Shown here one piece after another: positions 1 through 6,229 of a stretch of DNA of 8,722 bases. Positions within the stretch are counted from its first letter, which is position 1; every line of letters starts with the position of its first letter. This DNA is from Clostridiaceae bacterium (GTDB lineage Bacteria; Bacillota; Clostridia; Clostridiales; Clostridiaceae), in contig DOKV01000163.1 of assembly GCA_003510765.1 (NCBI GenBank), forward strand, positions 1-8,722, written 5' to 3'. Below the pieces are notes generated by a model. It had not been told where the DNA came from. It searched no databases and saw only the letters and a list, made by a program, of their open reading frames with translations. Both the position numbers and the translations under genes were made by a program.

Positions 1-720
1 TTGGTGAGTTTTTACTGGGCTATTCCGTATATTGGGTCGTTACTTTTCATGAGAAATTTGCCTCCACGGTTTCAACGCACCAAATTTTTGTATGGTGGTA
101 TGGTGATGATCATGGCCTCCTTTATTTTCTTCATGGTCCTTAGCCGTGGAGCCACAGATTATTTGGTGGTTAATACACTTATGCTGGCAGCTTGCGGTAT
201 ATTTGATTTGTTTTGGTGGAGTATTTTAGGAGAAATGCTCACCTATACAGAAGAGCCCTCGAAGGTTTTTGGCATGGGTTTATCAGCAAATGTCTTGGGT
301 GTTTTTCTGGGAGGGATGCTAGGGGTGACCATCACAGGACTGGCCATATCTTTGGCTGAAGTGGCTGTGGTAGCGCTCACAGTGGTGTGCTTTACCCTGA
401 TTCTCTTACCACCAGTGAATAGAGAACTGTCAATGCTGCTGAAAAACCATGTGTATCTTTCTGCCTATGATACCTTAAGTACCGCGGAAAAAAGTCATGT
501 GATCCTGAAAACCAAAACCATTGAAGAGCTCACAGCGCGAGAGAAAGAAGTCTTAGAAGAGGTGCTCTCTGGCAAGTCCAATAAGGATATCGCGAAGACT
601 CTATTCATCAGTGAGAGTACTGTGAAAACCCATGTGCGCAATATATTCTCTAAACATGATGTGAGTAGCCGTGCGGAGCTCATCAGCACCCTTCTTAAAA
701 ATGAAAGTAGCCATAAATAA
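1..720 (+). CDS. Membrane-anchored LuxR-family transcriptional regulator (5'-truncated by the window)
   Basis: The visible 239 residues contain about five hydrophobic segments (roughly residues 1-17, 30-47, 52-76, 92-115 and 118-138) followed by a linker and a C-terminal LuxR/GerE helix-turn-helix at about 177-233. The HTH shows the family pattern: LTAREKEVLEEVLSGKSNKD, then IAKTLFISESTVKTHVRNIF. Such fusions of an MFS-like 10-12 helix membrane domain to a LuxR domain are known in Clostridia and Actinobacteria. They are thought to sense an unknown signal at the membrane and bind DNA from there. The reading frame is open at base 1 and the first codon (TTG) has no visible upstream context, so the true start is probably outside the window and several helices are missing. 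There is no receiver domain in the visible part, so this does not look like a classical two-component response regulator. The gene ends just before a strong terminator, so it is the last gene of its transcript. The HTH call is firm; the signal and target genes are unknown. Confidence 0.85.
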   Translation: MVSFYWAIPYIGSLLFMRNLPPRFQRTKFLYGGMVMIMASFIFFMVLSRGATDYLVVNTLMLAACGIFDLFWWSILGEMLTYTEEPSKVFGMGLSANVLGVFLGGMLGVTITGLAISLAEVAVVALTVVCFTLILLPPVNRELSMLLKNHVYLSAYDTLSTAEKSHVILKTKTIEELTAREKEVLEEVLSGKSNKDIAKTLFISESTVKTHVRNIFSKHDVSSRAELISTLLKNESSHK

Positions 721-728
721 GCTTATGA

Positions 729-772
729 AAAGTCCTCCTCGTCCTTTTGGATGAGGAGGACTTTCTTTTTTT
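729..772 (+). terminator. Strong rho-independent terminator after the LuxR-type gene
   Basis: The left arm 729-744 pairs with the right arm 749-764 as a 16-bp stem (one G-U pair) around a TTTT loop. The core is AAAGTCCTCCTC against GAGGAGGACTTT. A run of seven T follows at 766-772. It lies 9 bases after the stop codon at 718-720 and separates the regulator from the downstream cluster. Confidence 0.93.
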
Positions 773-800
773 GCCAGTCTAAGGGAGGAGGTTTTTTGCT

Positions 801-884
801 ATGCCAAAAGAATATAATGAAAGTGTAAAAGAATCTTTGCAGAAGGCTAGAAATCCTATTGTGTCCCATGGGGAAGGTGGGTAG
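801..884 (+). CDS. Possible 27-residue small protein or leader peptide
   Basis: An ATG at 801 opens a 27-codon frame (MPKEYNESVKESLQKARNPI and seven more residues) ending at TAG 882-884. It is preceded at a proper distance by a strong ribosome binding site, AAGGGAGGAGG at 781-791, nine bases upstream. The product would be charged and amphipathic in its first half, with no membrane segment and no motif I recognise. It lies between a terminator and a four-helix membrane gene. It could be a real small protein, a translated leader of the downstream gene, or the decayed start of a lost gene. The ribosome binding site is the only positive evidence. Confidence 0.35.
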   Translation: MPKEYNESVKESLQKARNPIVSHGEGG

Positions 885-887
885 AAT
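859..887 (+). promoter_or_regulatory. Candidate sigma-A promoter for the zinc-ribbon cluster
   Basis: TTGTGT at 859-864 and TAGAAT at 882-887 are separated by the ideal 17 bases. The -10 matches TATAAT at 5 of 6 positions, while the -35 matches TTGACA at only 3. A promoter is expected between the terminator ending at 772 and the gene starting at 933, which supports the call. An alternative -10, a perfect TATAAT at 813-818, has no good -35 partner. The spacer contains the palindrome CCCATGGG (865-872), of unknown meaning. Confidence 0.3.
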
Positions 888-932
888 GAGAGTATAGATG
901 GAATAGTCTGAAAATGAGAAGGAGGACTTCTG

Positions 933-1343
933 ATGGTTCTGAAACCGAAAAAAAAGCGCAGTGTCAGTGGGCTTCTTTTTATCGCCTCATGGATCATGCT
1001 CATCTCAGCACTACCCATGATGGTGTGGTGTTTGGATTTGGTCAACACAGCCAGTGTAGATAAGGACTATACCTATGCAGGGGTAGGAGTGTTTGCTGCT
1101 AGCATCTTGTATGTATTTTCCATGGTGACGGCCATAGCAGGACTGTCTTTTCATAACCAAGGATATCGGCTAAAGTGGTGCATCTATATGGGGGGATTTC
1201 AATTAGGAATCGCCTTGGGTCTGTTTTTTCTTTTGTGGGGCTATACGGTGGTTACGCTCCCGCCTCTATATTTCACCACTTCGGTCTATATTTTGGGTGC
1301 ATCTTTGGGGAAAAGAAAATATGAAGCCTCTAGGTTCCCTTAA
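933..1343 (+). CDS. Small four-helix membrane protein, function unknown
   Basis: This 136-residue protein has a basic N-terminus (KPKKKRS), then four predicted membrane helices at about 11-33, 47-72, 80-104 and 106-125, and a short basic tail. The positive N-terminus predicts that both ends lie in the cytoplasm. I recognise no family motif. The start is well supported by AAGGAGG at 919-925, seven bases before the ATG. The next gene begins 24 bases after its stop with its own strong ribosome binding site and no terminator between, so the two are probably co-transcribed. It is followed by two zinc-ribbon proteins, one also in the membrane, which suggests a shared but unknown membrane-associated role. 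Confidence 0.75.
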   Translation: MVLKPKKKRSVSGLLFIASWIMLISALPMMVWCLDLVNTASVDKDYTYAGVGVFAASILYVFSMVTAIAGLSFHNQGYRLKWCIYMGGFQLGIALGLFFLLWGYTVVTLPPLYFTTSVYILGASLGKRKYEASRFP

Positions 1344-1367
1344 AATTACGACAAAGGAGGTACGGCG

Positions 1368-2060
1368 ATGTATTGTCAAAAATGTGGGACAAAAAGAAAT
1401 GGGCATGCTGCTTTTTGCGGTGCTTGCGGAGAAAGATTTCTTGAAGGGGGACGGCAACAAGAAGAGATCACGCCAAGAACGGATTCGTTTCCATCGTCCT
1501 TAGTAGGGTTTTCTTCAAGGGCCCATGATAAAGAGATATTAAGGGCTGCAGGGAAGAATAAAAAATCTGCCTTAGGCTGTGCGGTGTTCTTACTCTTGGC
1601 TTTTCCCATAGGCTTTCTTTTGGCAGGAATTTTCATGGAGTCCATGCCTCTTGACGAAGCCATGATTATCGGTGTAGGCCTAGGTCTCTTGATGTTTGTC
1701 ATCAGCATCGTTAGAATTCTCTCCATGAAGAAAAACACTTGGGAAGGCACCGTAACGGACAAGACCTATAAAGACAAGACTAGGCGCGATAATTCAGACA
1801 ATGTCACCTATTATCGAGAATATAAAGTAAGTCTTTTAACAACCCAAGGAAAGAAAAAAAGCATCATCGAACAAGATGCCAGACGACCCATGTATGATTA
1901 TTTGCAAGTGGGAGATCGGGTGAAGTATCATCCTGCTTTTGGTACCTATGAGAAATATGACAAATCCAGAGATCGCATCATTTACTGTAACATTTGTGCC
2001 AGGGAAAATCCCATGGAAAATGAGCGATGCACAAGATGTCACAATTATTTGTTTAAGTAA
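1368..2060 (+). CDS. Membrane protein with zinc ribbons at both ends, function unknown
   Basis: The 230-residue product begins with a zinc ribbon (C3, C6, C17, C20, in the context CQKCG and FCGACG) and ends with a second one (C207, C210, C221, C224). Between them are a linker rich in polar residues, a hydrophobic hairpin of two helices (about 67-90 and 97-119), and a soluble region of about 85 residues predicted to be rich in beta strand, with GTVTDKTY, an EYKVSLLTTQGKKKSII segment and VGDRVKYHP. That last piece resembles the small barrel-like domains in DUF3592/DUF2500-type membrane proteins, but I cannot assign it firmly. Two helices put both ribbons and the soluble domain on the same side, probably the cytoplasm. 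The start is fixed by AAAGGAGG at 1353-1360, and the ribbon begins at residue 3. It is probably co-transcribed with the genes on both sides. Function is unknown; zinc binding is inferred from the cysteines. Confidence 0.8.
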   Translation: MYCQKCGTKRNGHAAFCGACGERFLEGGRQQEEITPRTDSFPSSLVGFSSRAHDKEILRAAGKNKKSALGCAVFLLLAFPIGFLLAGIFMESMPLDEAMIIGVGLGLLMFVISIVRILSMKKNTWEGTVTDKTYKDKTRRDNSDNVTYYREYKVSLLTTQGKKKSIIEQDARRPMYDYLQVGDRVKYHPAFGTYEKYDKSRDRIIYCNICARENPMENERCTRCHNYLFK

Positions 2061-2072
2061 GGAGGAAAAGTT

Positions 2073-2435
2073 ATGCCGCTGATGCTCTATCCAAATTTAG
2101 TGGATGCTGTAACCTATGCTACAACCCTTTGTGAGCGGTGGGAGTTCTATAATGATCGAAGCTTTTATGACCCTTTATACCTGATGGACCTGGCCAAAGC
2201 CAATGATCAAGAGTTCATTCTAGATGAGGATGGATCCTATGTGGTGTCCGAAGAAGGCGCCATTGGCCAAAGTGATGATGGGGAAGAGATCCAGTGGCTT
2301 TTTATACCCGTCACCTTACAAGGTACCTTGCCAAACACCATCCATGAACCTGAAGTAAAAAGGTTTTGTACCCATTGTGGTGCGGATGTTCTTTCTCCAG
2401 GGAAATTTTGTGGGCAATGCGGGGGTGCCTTGTAA
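2073..2435 (+). CDS. Small acidic protein with C-terminal zinc ribbon, function unknown
   Basis: This 120-residue protein has an N-terminal region of about 90 residues with no motif I know, acidic in the middle (about 60-75), then a zinc ribbon at the extreme C-terminus: C99, C102, C113 and C116 in the form CTHCG...FCGQCG. The ribbon is very similar in style to the N-terminal ribbon of the preceding protein, but placed at the other end. No signal peptide or membrane helix is seen, so it should be cytoplasmic. TAAGGAGG at 2058-2065 serves as ribosome binding site, and its TAA is the stop codon of the upstream gene, which shows tight coupling of the two genes. It may be a soluble partner of the membrane zinc-ribbon protein; that is inference from position only. 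Confidence 0.75.
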   Translation: MPLMLYPNLVDAVTYATTLCERWEFYNDRSFYDPLYLMDLAKANDQEFILDEDGSYVVSEEGAIGQSDDGEEIQWLFIPVTLQGTLPNTIHEPEVKRFCTHCGADVLSPGKFCGQCGGAL

Positions 2436-2440
2436 TGGTC

Positions 2441-2511
2441 GGTCCATAGTGAGGGCCTCTTGTGCTACTTTTGAGAAGCGCCTTAGGGGTAATGAACCCT
2501 TCACATGGTCC
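2441..2511 (+). other. Imperfect long inverted repeat between the zinc-ribbon cluster and the CHAD gene
   Basis: GGTCCATAGTGAGGG at 2441-2455 can pair with CCCTTCACATGGTCC at 2497-2511, giving 13 base pairs with one mismatch and two single-base bulges around a 41-base loop. A second, alternative hairpin AGGGGT-AATGA-ACCCTT lies at 2485-2501 and would compete with it. No T run follows, so it is not a normal intrinsic terminator. It ends 32 bases before the CHAD start. It could be a structured leader, an mRNA stabilising or processing element, or chance. No known riboswitch class was recognised, and no good promoter was found in 2436-2543. Confidence 0.3.
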
Positions 2512-2527
2512 ATGGACGCTTAAAAAT

Positions 2528-2535
2528 GAGGAGCG
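2528..2535 (+). promoter_or_regulatory. Ribosome binding site that sets the CHAD gene start at 2544
   Basis: GAGGAGCG lies about ten bases before ATG 2544. The in-frame ATGs at 2505 and 2526 lack a well-placed site: the nearest to 2505 is AGGGGT, some 14 bases away. The longer start would also add residues encoded inside the inverted repeat region. Confidence 0.6.
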
Positions 2536-2543
2536 AACAAGAC

Positions 2544-3398
2544 ATGAAAAAAGAACAACATAGTGTTACGCATTTTTTGAAGATTTCTAGAGCGCTATGG
2601 AGGCAAGGAGATCTTCTATTTTGTGTTGCATACAATAGCGAGACCTTGGAGAATGAAGAGTGGGTCCATGACATGAGGGTGCTCCTTCGCCAGCTTCTCT
2701 CTTTGCTGGATTTTTACAAACCAGTATTAAAGAAGAGGATGTATATCGAAGAGCGGAAGGCTATCAAAAAACAGCTTCGTGCGTTAGGGGCTCATCGAAG
2801 TGAAGATGTGATTGTAAGAGACTATAAAAGATACCTTGAATCTACGGAGTACACCATAAACCAAGAGGAAGAAGCCTTATGCAGAGACTTTTTCAGAGGG
2901 CATCTAGGGAAAAAAGTGTCTTCAGCAAAAGATCCCTATGCCCAGCGAAAAGCCTTTTATGGAAGTGCTGCCAGGTATGATCATCAAAGAAAAAGATGGG
3001 AGAGAAAAAAAGTTCAAAGTCAAGGGGCTAGTGGAGTAGTTTTTCTACATAAAAGATTTCATGAGCTGGAAAAGAATAGACGCAAGGCTGAACAAAAGGC
3101 TTTCAGTGAGAAGGTTCAAGACATTCATGCTCTGCGTATTGCAGGGAAAGTCCTCTATTATAACCTTCTTCTCCATGAAGAGCTTCTGGCCAAGGAAGCC
3201 GAAGAATCCCTGGCATACTTGAAAATCCTCCATGATGTCACAGGGAAGATTCATGATTATGATGCCCATATAAAAATCTTTGAAAGGTACAGCCCAGAGG
3301 AAGAGGATCTCTTGGCACGAGGGAGTGCCAAAGAATATTTTCAAAGAGAGAAAAGGTGCTGGATGGATGCCTTTTTAGCCCAGCTCAGTGCTAGATAA
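2544..3398 (+). CDS. Divergent CHAD-domain protein (probable polyphosphate-binding helical protein)
   Basis: The 284-residue, highly charged helical protein shows the twofold CHAD pattern of conserved histidines. The first half has VHDMRVLLRQLLSLLDFY (H42) and LRALGAHRSEDV (about 78-89). The second has IHALRIAGKVLYYNLLL (H195) and LKILHDVTGKIHDYD (H230, H237). These match CHAD signatures of the type VHxxRVxxRRLR...LGxxRDxDV and LHxLRIxxKRLRY...LQDxLGxxxD. CHAD proteins bind inorganic polyphosphate through a basic helical groove and often sit near polyphosphate enzymes; no such enzyme is in this window, and no CYTH domain is fused here. The segment at about 110-185 is very rich in Lys, Arg and Glu and looks like an extended coiled coil rather than ordinary CHAD sequence. 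Several arginines typical of the family are replaced by neutral residues, so activity may differ. It has no clear promoter of its own and may be read from the upstream cluster; a terminator follows at once. Confidence 0.72.
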   Translation: MKKEQHSVTHFLKISRALWRQGDLLFCVAYNSETLENEEWVHDMRVLLRQLLSLLDFYKPVLKKRMYIEERKAIKKQLRALGAHRSEDVIVRDYKRYLESTEYTINQEEEALCRDFFRGHLGKKVSSAKDPYAQRKAFYGSAARYDHQRKRWERKKVQSQGASGVVFLHKRFHELEKNRRKAEQKAFSEKVQDIHALRIAGKVLYYNLLLHEELLAKEAEESLAYLKILHDVTGKIHDYDAHIKIFERYSPEEEDLLARGSAKEYFQREKRCWMDAFLAQLSAR

Positions 3399-3401
3399 GA
3401 A

Positions 3402-3437
3402 AACGCCCTGGCAACACATGGCCAGGGCGTTCTCTTT
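3402..3437 (+). terminator. Hairpin terminator after the CHAD gene
   Basis: A perfect 11-bp GC-rich stem is formed by AACGCCCTGGC (3402-3412) and GCCAGGGCGTT (3421-3431) with an 8-base loop. It starts four bases after the CHAD stop codon. The tail TTCTCTTT is a poor T run, so some read-through toward priA is possible. It separates the accessory genes from the housekeeping operon. Confidence 0.75.
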
Positions 3438-3451
3438 GAGGAGGAGTTTTT

Positions 3452-3481
3452 TTGAAAGATGGATGAGAATGATGCTATAAT
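3452..3481 (+). promoter_or_regulatory. Strong sigma-A promoter of the priA-def-fmt-yugP-rsmB operon
   Basis: The -35 element TTGAAA (3452-3457) and a perfect -10 TATAAT (3476-3481) are 18 bases apart, and TG at 3473-3474 makes an extended -10 (TGCTATAAT). Transcription should start near 3488. This gives a leader of about 24 bases and rules out the upstream in-frame TTG at 3485 as the priA start. Confidence 0.85.
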
Positions 3482-3511
3482 AGATTGGTTGAAAAGAGGG
3501 GGGGTGGCACA

Positions 3512-5695
3512 ATGAAGCATGCTGGAATAATCATCAACAATGAAGCCTTGGCTACGGATCGCATTTATACCTATAGCATTCCAGAGTCCATGGCCTTATC
3601 CATTGGTCAAAGAGTTCGGGTATCCTTTGGTCAGGGCAATAAAAAAATTGATGGATTCGTGGTCTCGGTACAAGAAGAAACCCTAACTAAGAATATGAAA
3701 CTCAAAGAAGTAGAGGCCTCTTTCCCAGAGTATTATTTTGAAGAACAAGATGTGCTCCTCATGGAAGACATGAGAAGGAAGTACTTGGCCACCTATTTAG
3801 ATGTCATCAAGCTCCTGATTCCTCGAGGTATTCTTCAGGGCATGAAACATAAAACCAGTGAGAACTTATATCCGGTGATGCCCTTGTCGAAGAAGCATCA
3901 CAAGAGTCCCTATATAGAGATTTATGAGGAAATTAAAAATCATCCTGGGCAGCATAAAAAAAGTGATCTATCAAAGCTTGGGTTTTCGTTAAGCTCTGTG
4001 AATACGCTCATCCGCCATGGCTATGTGGCGGTGCTCAGTGAAAAAGAGTATCGCTACAATGTAGAAGAGTACGCCCACTATGAAAAAAAAGTGCTCAATG
4101 CGGAGCAGCAGCGTGCTGTGGACACCATGGATCATCAACCAGGGGCCTATCTTCTTCATGGTATTACGGGTTCAGGAAAGACTGAAGTTTTCATGGAGCT
4201 CATACGAAGAAGCCTGCTTCGTGGAGAAGATACCATTCTTCTTCTACCAGAAATCAGTTTGACCCCCCAGATGATTGAGCGTTTCAAAGGCCGTTTTGGG
4301 AAAGACATCACCATCTTTCACTCAAGGCTCAGTGACGGAGAGCGCTATGACGAGTGGCATAGGGTTAAAAGTGGCAAGGTGAAAATTGCCATCGGTGCTC
4401 GATCAGCGCTGTTTTTACCCTTTCAGCACTTGAAACTGGTCATCATTGATGAAGAACATGAGAGTACCTACAAATCAGAAATGAGTCCCAAATATCAAGC
4501 CAAAGAAGTGGCAAAATTCAAGATGGCCCAAAGGGAAGGACGAGTGATTCTTGCTTCTGCAACGCCTTCTGTGGAAAGCTACTTTGAAGCCCAAAAAGGA
4601 GATTTGACGTTGGTATCCTTGACCCATCGAGCCACGGCAGGTGTGCTGCCAAAGATGGAAGTGGTGGATATGAGAGAGGAACTTTTGAGCGGCCATCGTA
4701 GCATCTTTTCCAGATCTCTTGTGGAGAAAATGGAAGGGGTGTTAGCAAGAAAAGAGCAGATGATTCTTTTCTTGAATCGTCGTGGATTTTCCACCTTTGT
4801 ATCTTGCCGGTCCTGTGGGTTTGTGTTTAAGTGTGAAAGCTGTGACATCAGTATGACGTACCATAGAGACCATTCCCTCATGTGTCATCAGTGCGGGGCA
4901 AGAAAGTATATGCCCAAGGTTTGTCCCAGTTGTCAATCCAAATATATTAAGCAGTTTGGCACGGGCACAGAAAAAGTAGAAGAAGCCATCAAAGAGATGT
5001 TTCCTTCTGCCAGGGTATTGAGAATGGACAAAGATACCACCAGGCATAAAGCAGCCTATGAGCATATGTATCAAGATTTTAAAAATCAAGAGTGTGATAT
5101 TTTGATTGGTACTCAAATGATCAGCAAAGGGTTGGATTTTAAAGAAGTGACCTTGGTGGGGATTTTGGCAGCGGATTTGTCTTTAAATCTTCCAGACTAT
5201 CGTTCTTCTGAAAAAACCTTCCAACTCATCACCCAGGTGGCAGGAAGAGCAGGGAGAGGAGACAAACCAGGAGAAGTGGTGATTCAAACCTACAGCCCAG
5301 AACATTTTGCTGTGACTTTTGCCAAAGACCATGATTATCAAGGGTTCTTTGAGAAGGAAATTGCCATGCGTGAAGCGCTGCAAAATCCACCCTATACGAA
5401 AATTCTTCATATGGTCTTTACGTCAGAAGAAGAACCGCTTCTTCAAGAAAAAGTTCATGAAATAGGAGATGCTTTAAGAAATTATTTGAAAAGCTATGAT
5501 ACCATCATGGTATTAGGACCAAGTCCGTCCATGATTTCAAAAATAAAAAATCAATATCGATGGCAATTAGTGATGAAGGGAGATATTTCCCCGCTGCTTG
5601 CTCTTCGAATCAAGGAACAGGTTCATGGGTTGATGAAGTCTGTGTATAAACGGATGAAAGTGAGCTTGGATCTCAACCCCAACAGTATGATGTAA
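3512..5695 (+). CDS. priA: Primosomal protein N' (replication restart helicase PriA)
   Basis: PriA is a 3'-5' superfamily 2 helicase that recognises stalled or collapsed replication forks and loads the replicative helicase through the primosome. The 727-residue product is of normal length (about 730-830 in the family). An N-terminal 3'-DNA-end binding region is followed by a winged-helix-like stretch. Then come Walker A GITGSGKTE (217-225, Lys223), the DEEH box (313-316), eight zinc-binding cysteines in four pairs (C432/435, 441/444, 458/461, 471/474), motif V GTQMISKGLDF (533-543) and motif VI QVAGRAGRG (575-583). No key residue is missing. Start choice: ATG 3512 follows a G-rich site GAGGGGGGGTGG (3496-3507), whereas the alternative TTG 3485 would lie at or before the predicted transcription start. 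It heads the operon, and def follows after 17 bases. The usual clostridial upstream neighbours (coaBC, rpoZ, gmk) are absent here. Confidence 0.98.
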   Translation: MKHAGIIINNEALATDRIYTYSIPESMALSIGQRVRVSFGQGNKKIDGFVVSVQEETLTKNMKLKEVEASFPEYYFEEQDVLLMEDMRRKYLATYLDVIKLLIPRGILQGMKHKTSENLYPVMPLSKKHHKSPYIEIYEEIKNHPGQHKKSDLSKLGFSLSSVNTLIRHGYVAVLSEKEYRYNVEEYAHYEKKVLNAEQQRAVDTMDHQPGAYLLHGITGSGKTEVFMELIRRSLLRGEDTILLLPEISLTPQMIERFKGRFGKDITIFHSRLSDGERYDEWHRVKSGKVKIAIGARSALFLPFQHLKLVIIDEEHESTYKSEMSPKYQAKEVAKFKMAQREGRVILASATPSVESYFEAQKGDLTLVSLTHRATAGVLPKMEVVDMREELLSGHRSIFSRSLVEKMEGVLARKEQMILFLNRRGFSTFVSCRSCGFVFKCESCDISMTYHRDHSLMCHQCGARKYMPKVCPSCQSKYIKQFGTGTEKVEEAIKEMFPSARVLRMDKDTTRHKAAYEHMYQDFKNQECDILIGTQMISKGLDFKEVTLVGILAADLSLNLPDYRSSEKTFQLITQVAGRAGRGDKPGEVVIQTYSPEHFAVTFAKDHDYQGFFEKEIAMREALQNPPYTKILHMVFTSEEEPLLQEKVHEIGDALRNYLKSYDTIMVLGPSPSMISKIKNQYRWQLVMKGDISPLLALRIKEQVHGLMKSVYKRMKVSLDLNPNSMM

Positions 5696-5712
5696 TAAAA
5701 GGAGCGTAAAAA

Positions 5713-6228
5713 ATGGCATTAAGAGAAGTACGACTGATACCAGATGGTGTTTTAAGAAAGCAGGCTAAGCCTATCAAAGAGGTGACGCCTAGAATGAAGA
5801 CGTTGATCAAAGACATGTACAATACCATGGACAGTGAAGATGGCATAGGGTTAGCTGGGCCACAGGTGGGCATTTTAAAAAGAGTCTTCACCGTGGGGAT
5901 TGGAGACATCCGTATGGCCTTCATCAATCCAGAAATTTTAGAAACCTCCGGCTCTTATTTGGATGTGGAAGGATGTTTGTCCATACCAGGAGAAACAGGT
6001 GTGGTGGAAAGACCAGAATACATCAAAGTGAAGGCTATGAACGAAGAAGGAAAGCCCTTTGTCATGGAAGCACAGTATCTACTAGCTCGATGCATCTTGC
6101 ATGAACTGGACCACTTAGATGGGGTACTGTTTACGGATAAATTGGCTGATGTGCCGGAAGACTTTGAACCTGAAGAGCAAAGAGAAGAGCTTCTTGTGAG
6201 CTTAAGATATGTGGAGGGTGAGGCGTAA
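5713..6228 (+). CDS. def: Peptide deformylase
   Basis: This metalloenzyme removes the N-formyl group from the initiator methionine of nascent proteins at the ribosome exit, in the cytoplasm. All three family motifs are present in the 171-residue product: GIGLAGPQVG (44-53), EGCLSIPG (86-93, metal ligand Cys88) and HELDH (130-134, ligands His130 and His134, catalytic Glu131). The first motif has Gly where many homologues have a second Ala (GLAA to GLAG), a common variant in Firmicutes. Length fits the type 1 class, and there is no long insertion of the type 2 form. The start ATG follows AAAAGGAG at 5697-5704. The gene is 17 bases after priA, and fmt begins one base after its stop, so the formylation and deformylation enzymes are translated side by side. 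Confidence 0.98.
   Translation: MALREVRLIPDGVLRKQAKPIKEVTPRMKTLIKDMYNTMDSEDGIGLAGPQVGILKRVFTVGIGDIRMAFINPEILETSGSYLDVEGCLSIPGETGVVERPEYIKVKAMNEEGKPFVMEAQYLLARCILHELDHLDGVLFTDKLADVPEDFEPEEQREELLVSLRYVEGEA
6213..6223 (+). promoter_or_regulatory. Ribosome binding site inside def that sets the TTG start of fmt
   Basis: GGAGGGTGAGG overlaps the last codons of def and lies 6 bases (from its 3' end) before TTG 6230. The ATG at 6209 lies upstream of the site and would add seven residues (MWRVRRN) not found in the family, so TTG is preferred. Confidence 0.75.
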
Positions 6229-6229
6229 T

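Noticed and set aside
813..818. A perfect TATAAT hexamer as a second promoter
   Set aside because: No reasonable -35 element lies 16-18 bases upstream, and the hexamer falls inside the possible small ORF.
865..872. The palindrome CCCATGGG as an operator
   Set aside because: Eight bases are too short to stand out from chance, and similar CCATGG words appear elsewhere in the window.
779..1048. An 89-codon minus-strand ORF covering the leader region
   Set aside because: No ribosome binding site or motif; it runs opposite to the clear + strand membrane gene.
1297..1503. A 68-codon + strand ORF across the junction of the 933 and 1368 genes
   Set aside because: It is out of frame with both genes, has no ribosome binding site and covers the start signals of the zinc-ribbon gene.
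1376..1762. A 128-codon minus-strand ORF opposite the double zinc-ribbon gene
   Set aside because: It overlaps a better-supported gene with a strong ribosome binding site and clear cysteine motifs; its proline and lysine-rich product looks like antisense translation.
2505..2543. An upstream ATG start for the CHAD gene adding 13 residues
   Set aside because: No well-placed ribosome binding site, whereas ATG 2544 has GAGGAG ten bases upstream.
3485..3511. An upstream TTG start for priA adding MVEKRGGGT
   Set aside because: It would lie at or before the transcription start predicted from the extended -10 promoter, and it would translate through the ribosome binding site.
4742..5116. A 124-codon minus-strand ORF, with several other minus-strand ORFs (for example 4579-4881 and 4475-4696), inside priA
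   Set aside because: They lie wholly within a complete, motif-rich priA gene, lack ribosome binding sites and encode no recognisable protein; they are shadows of the coding strand.
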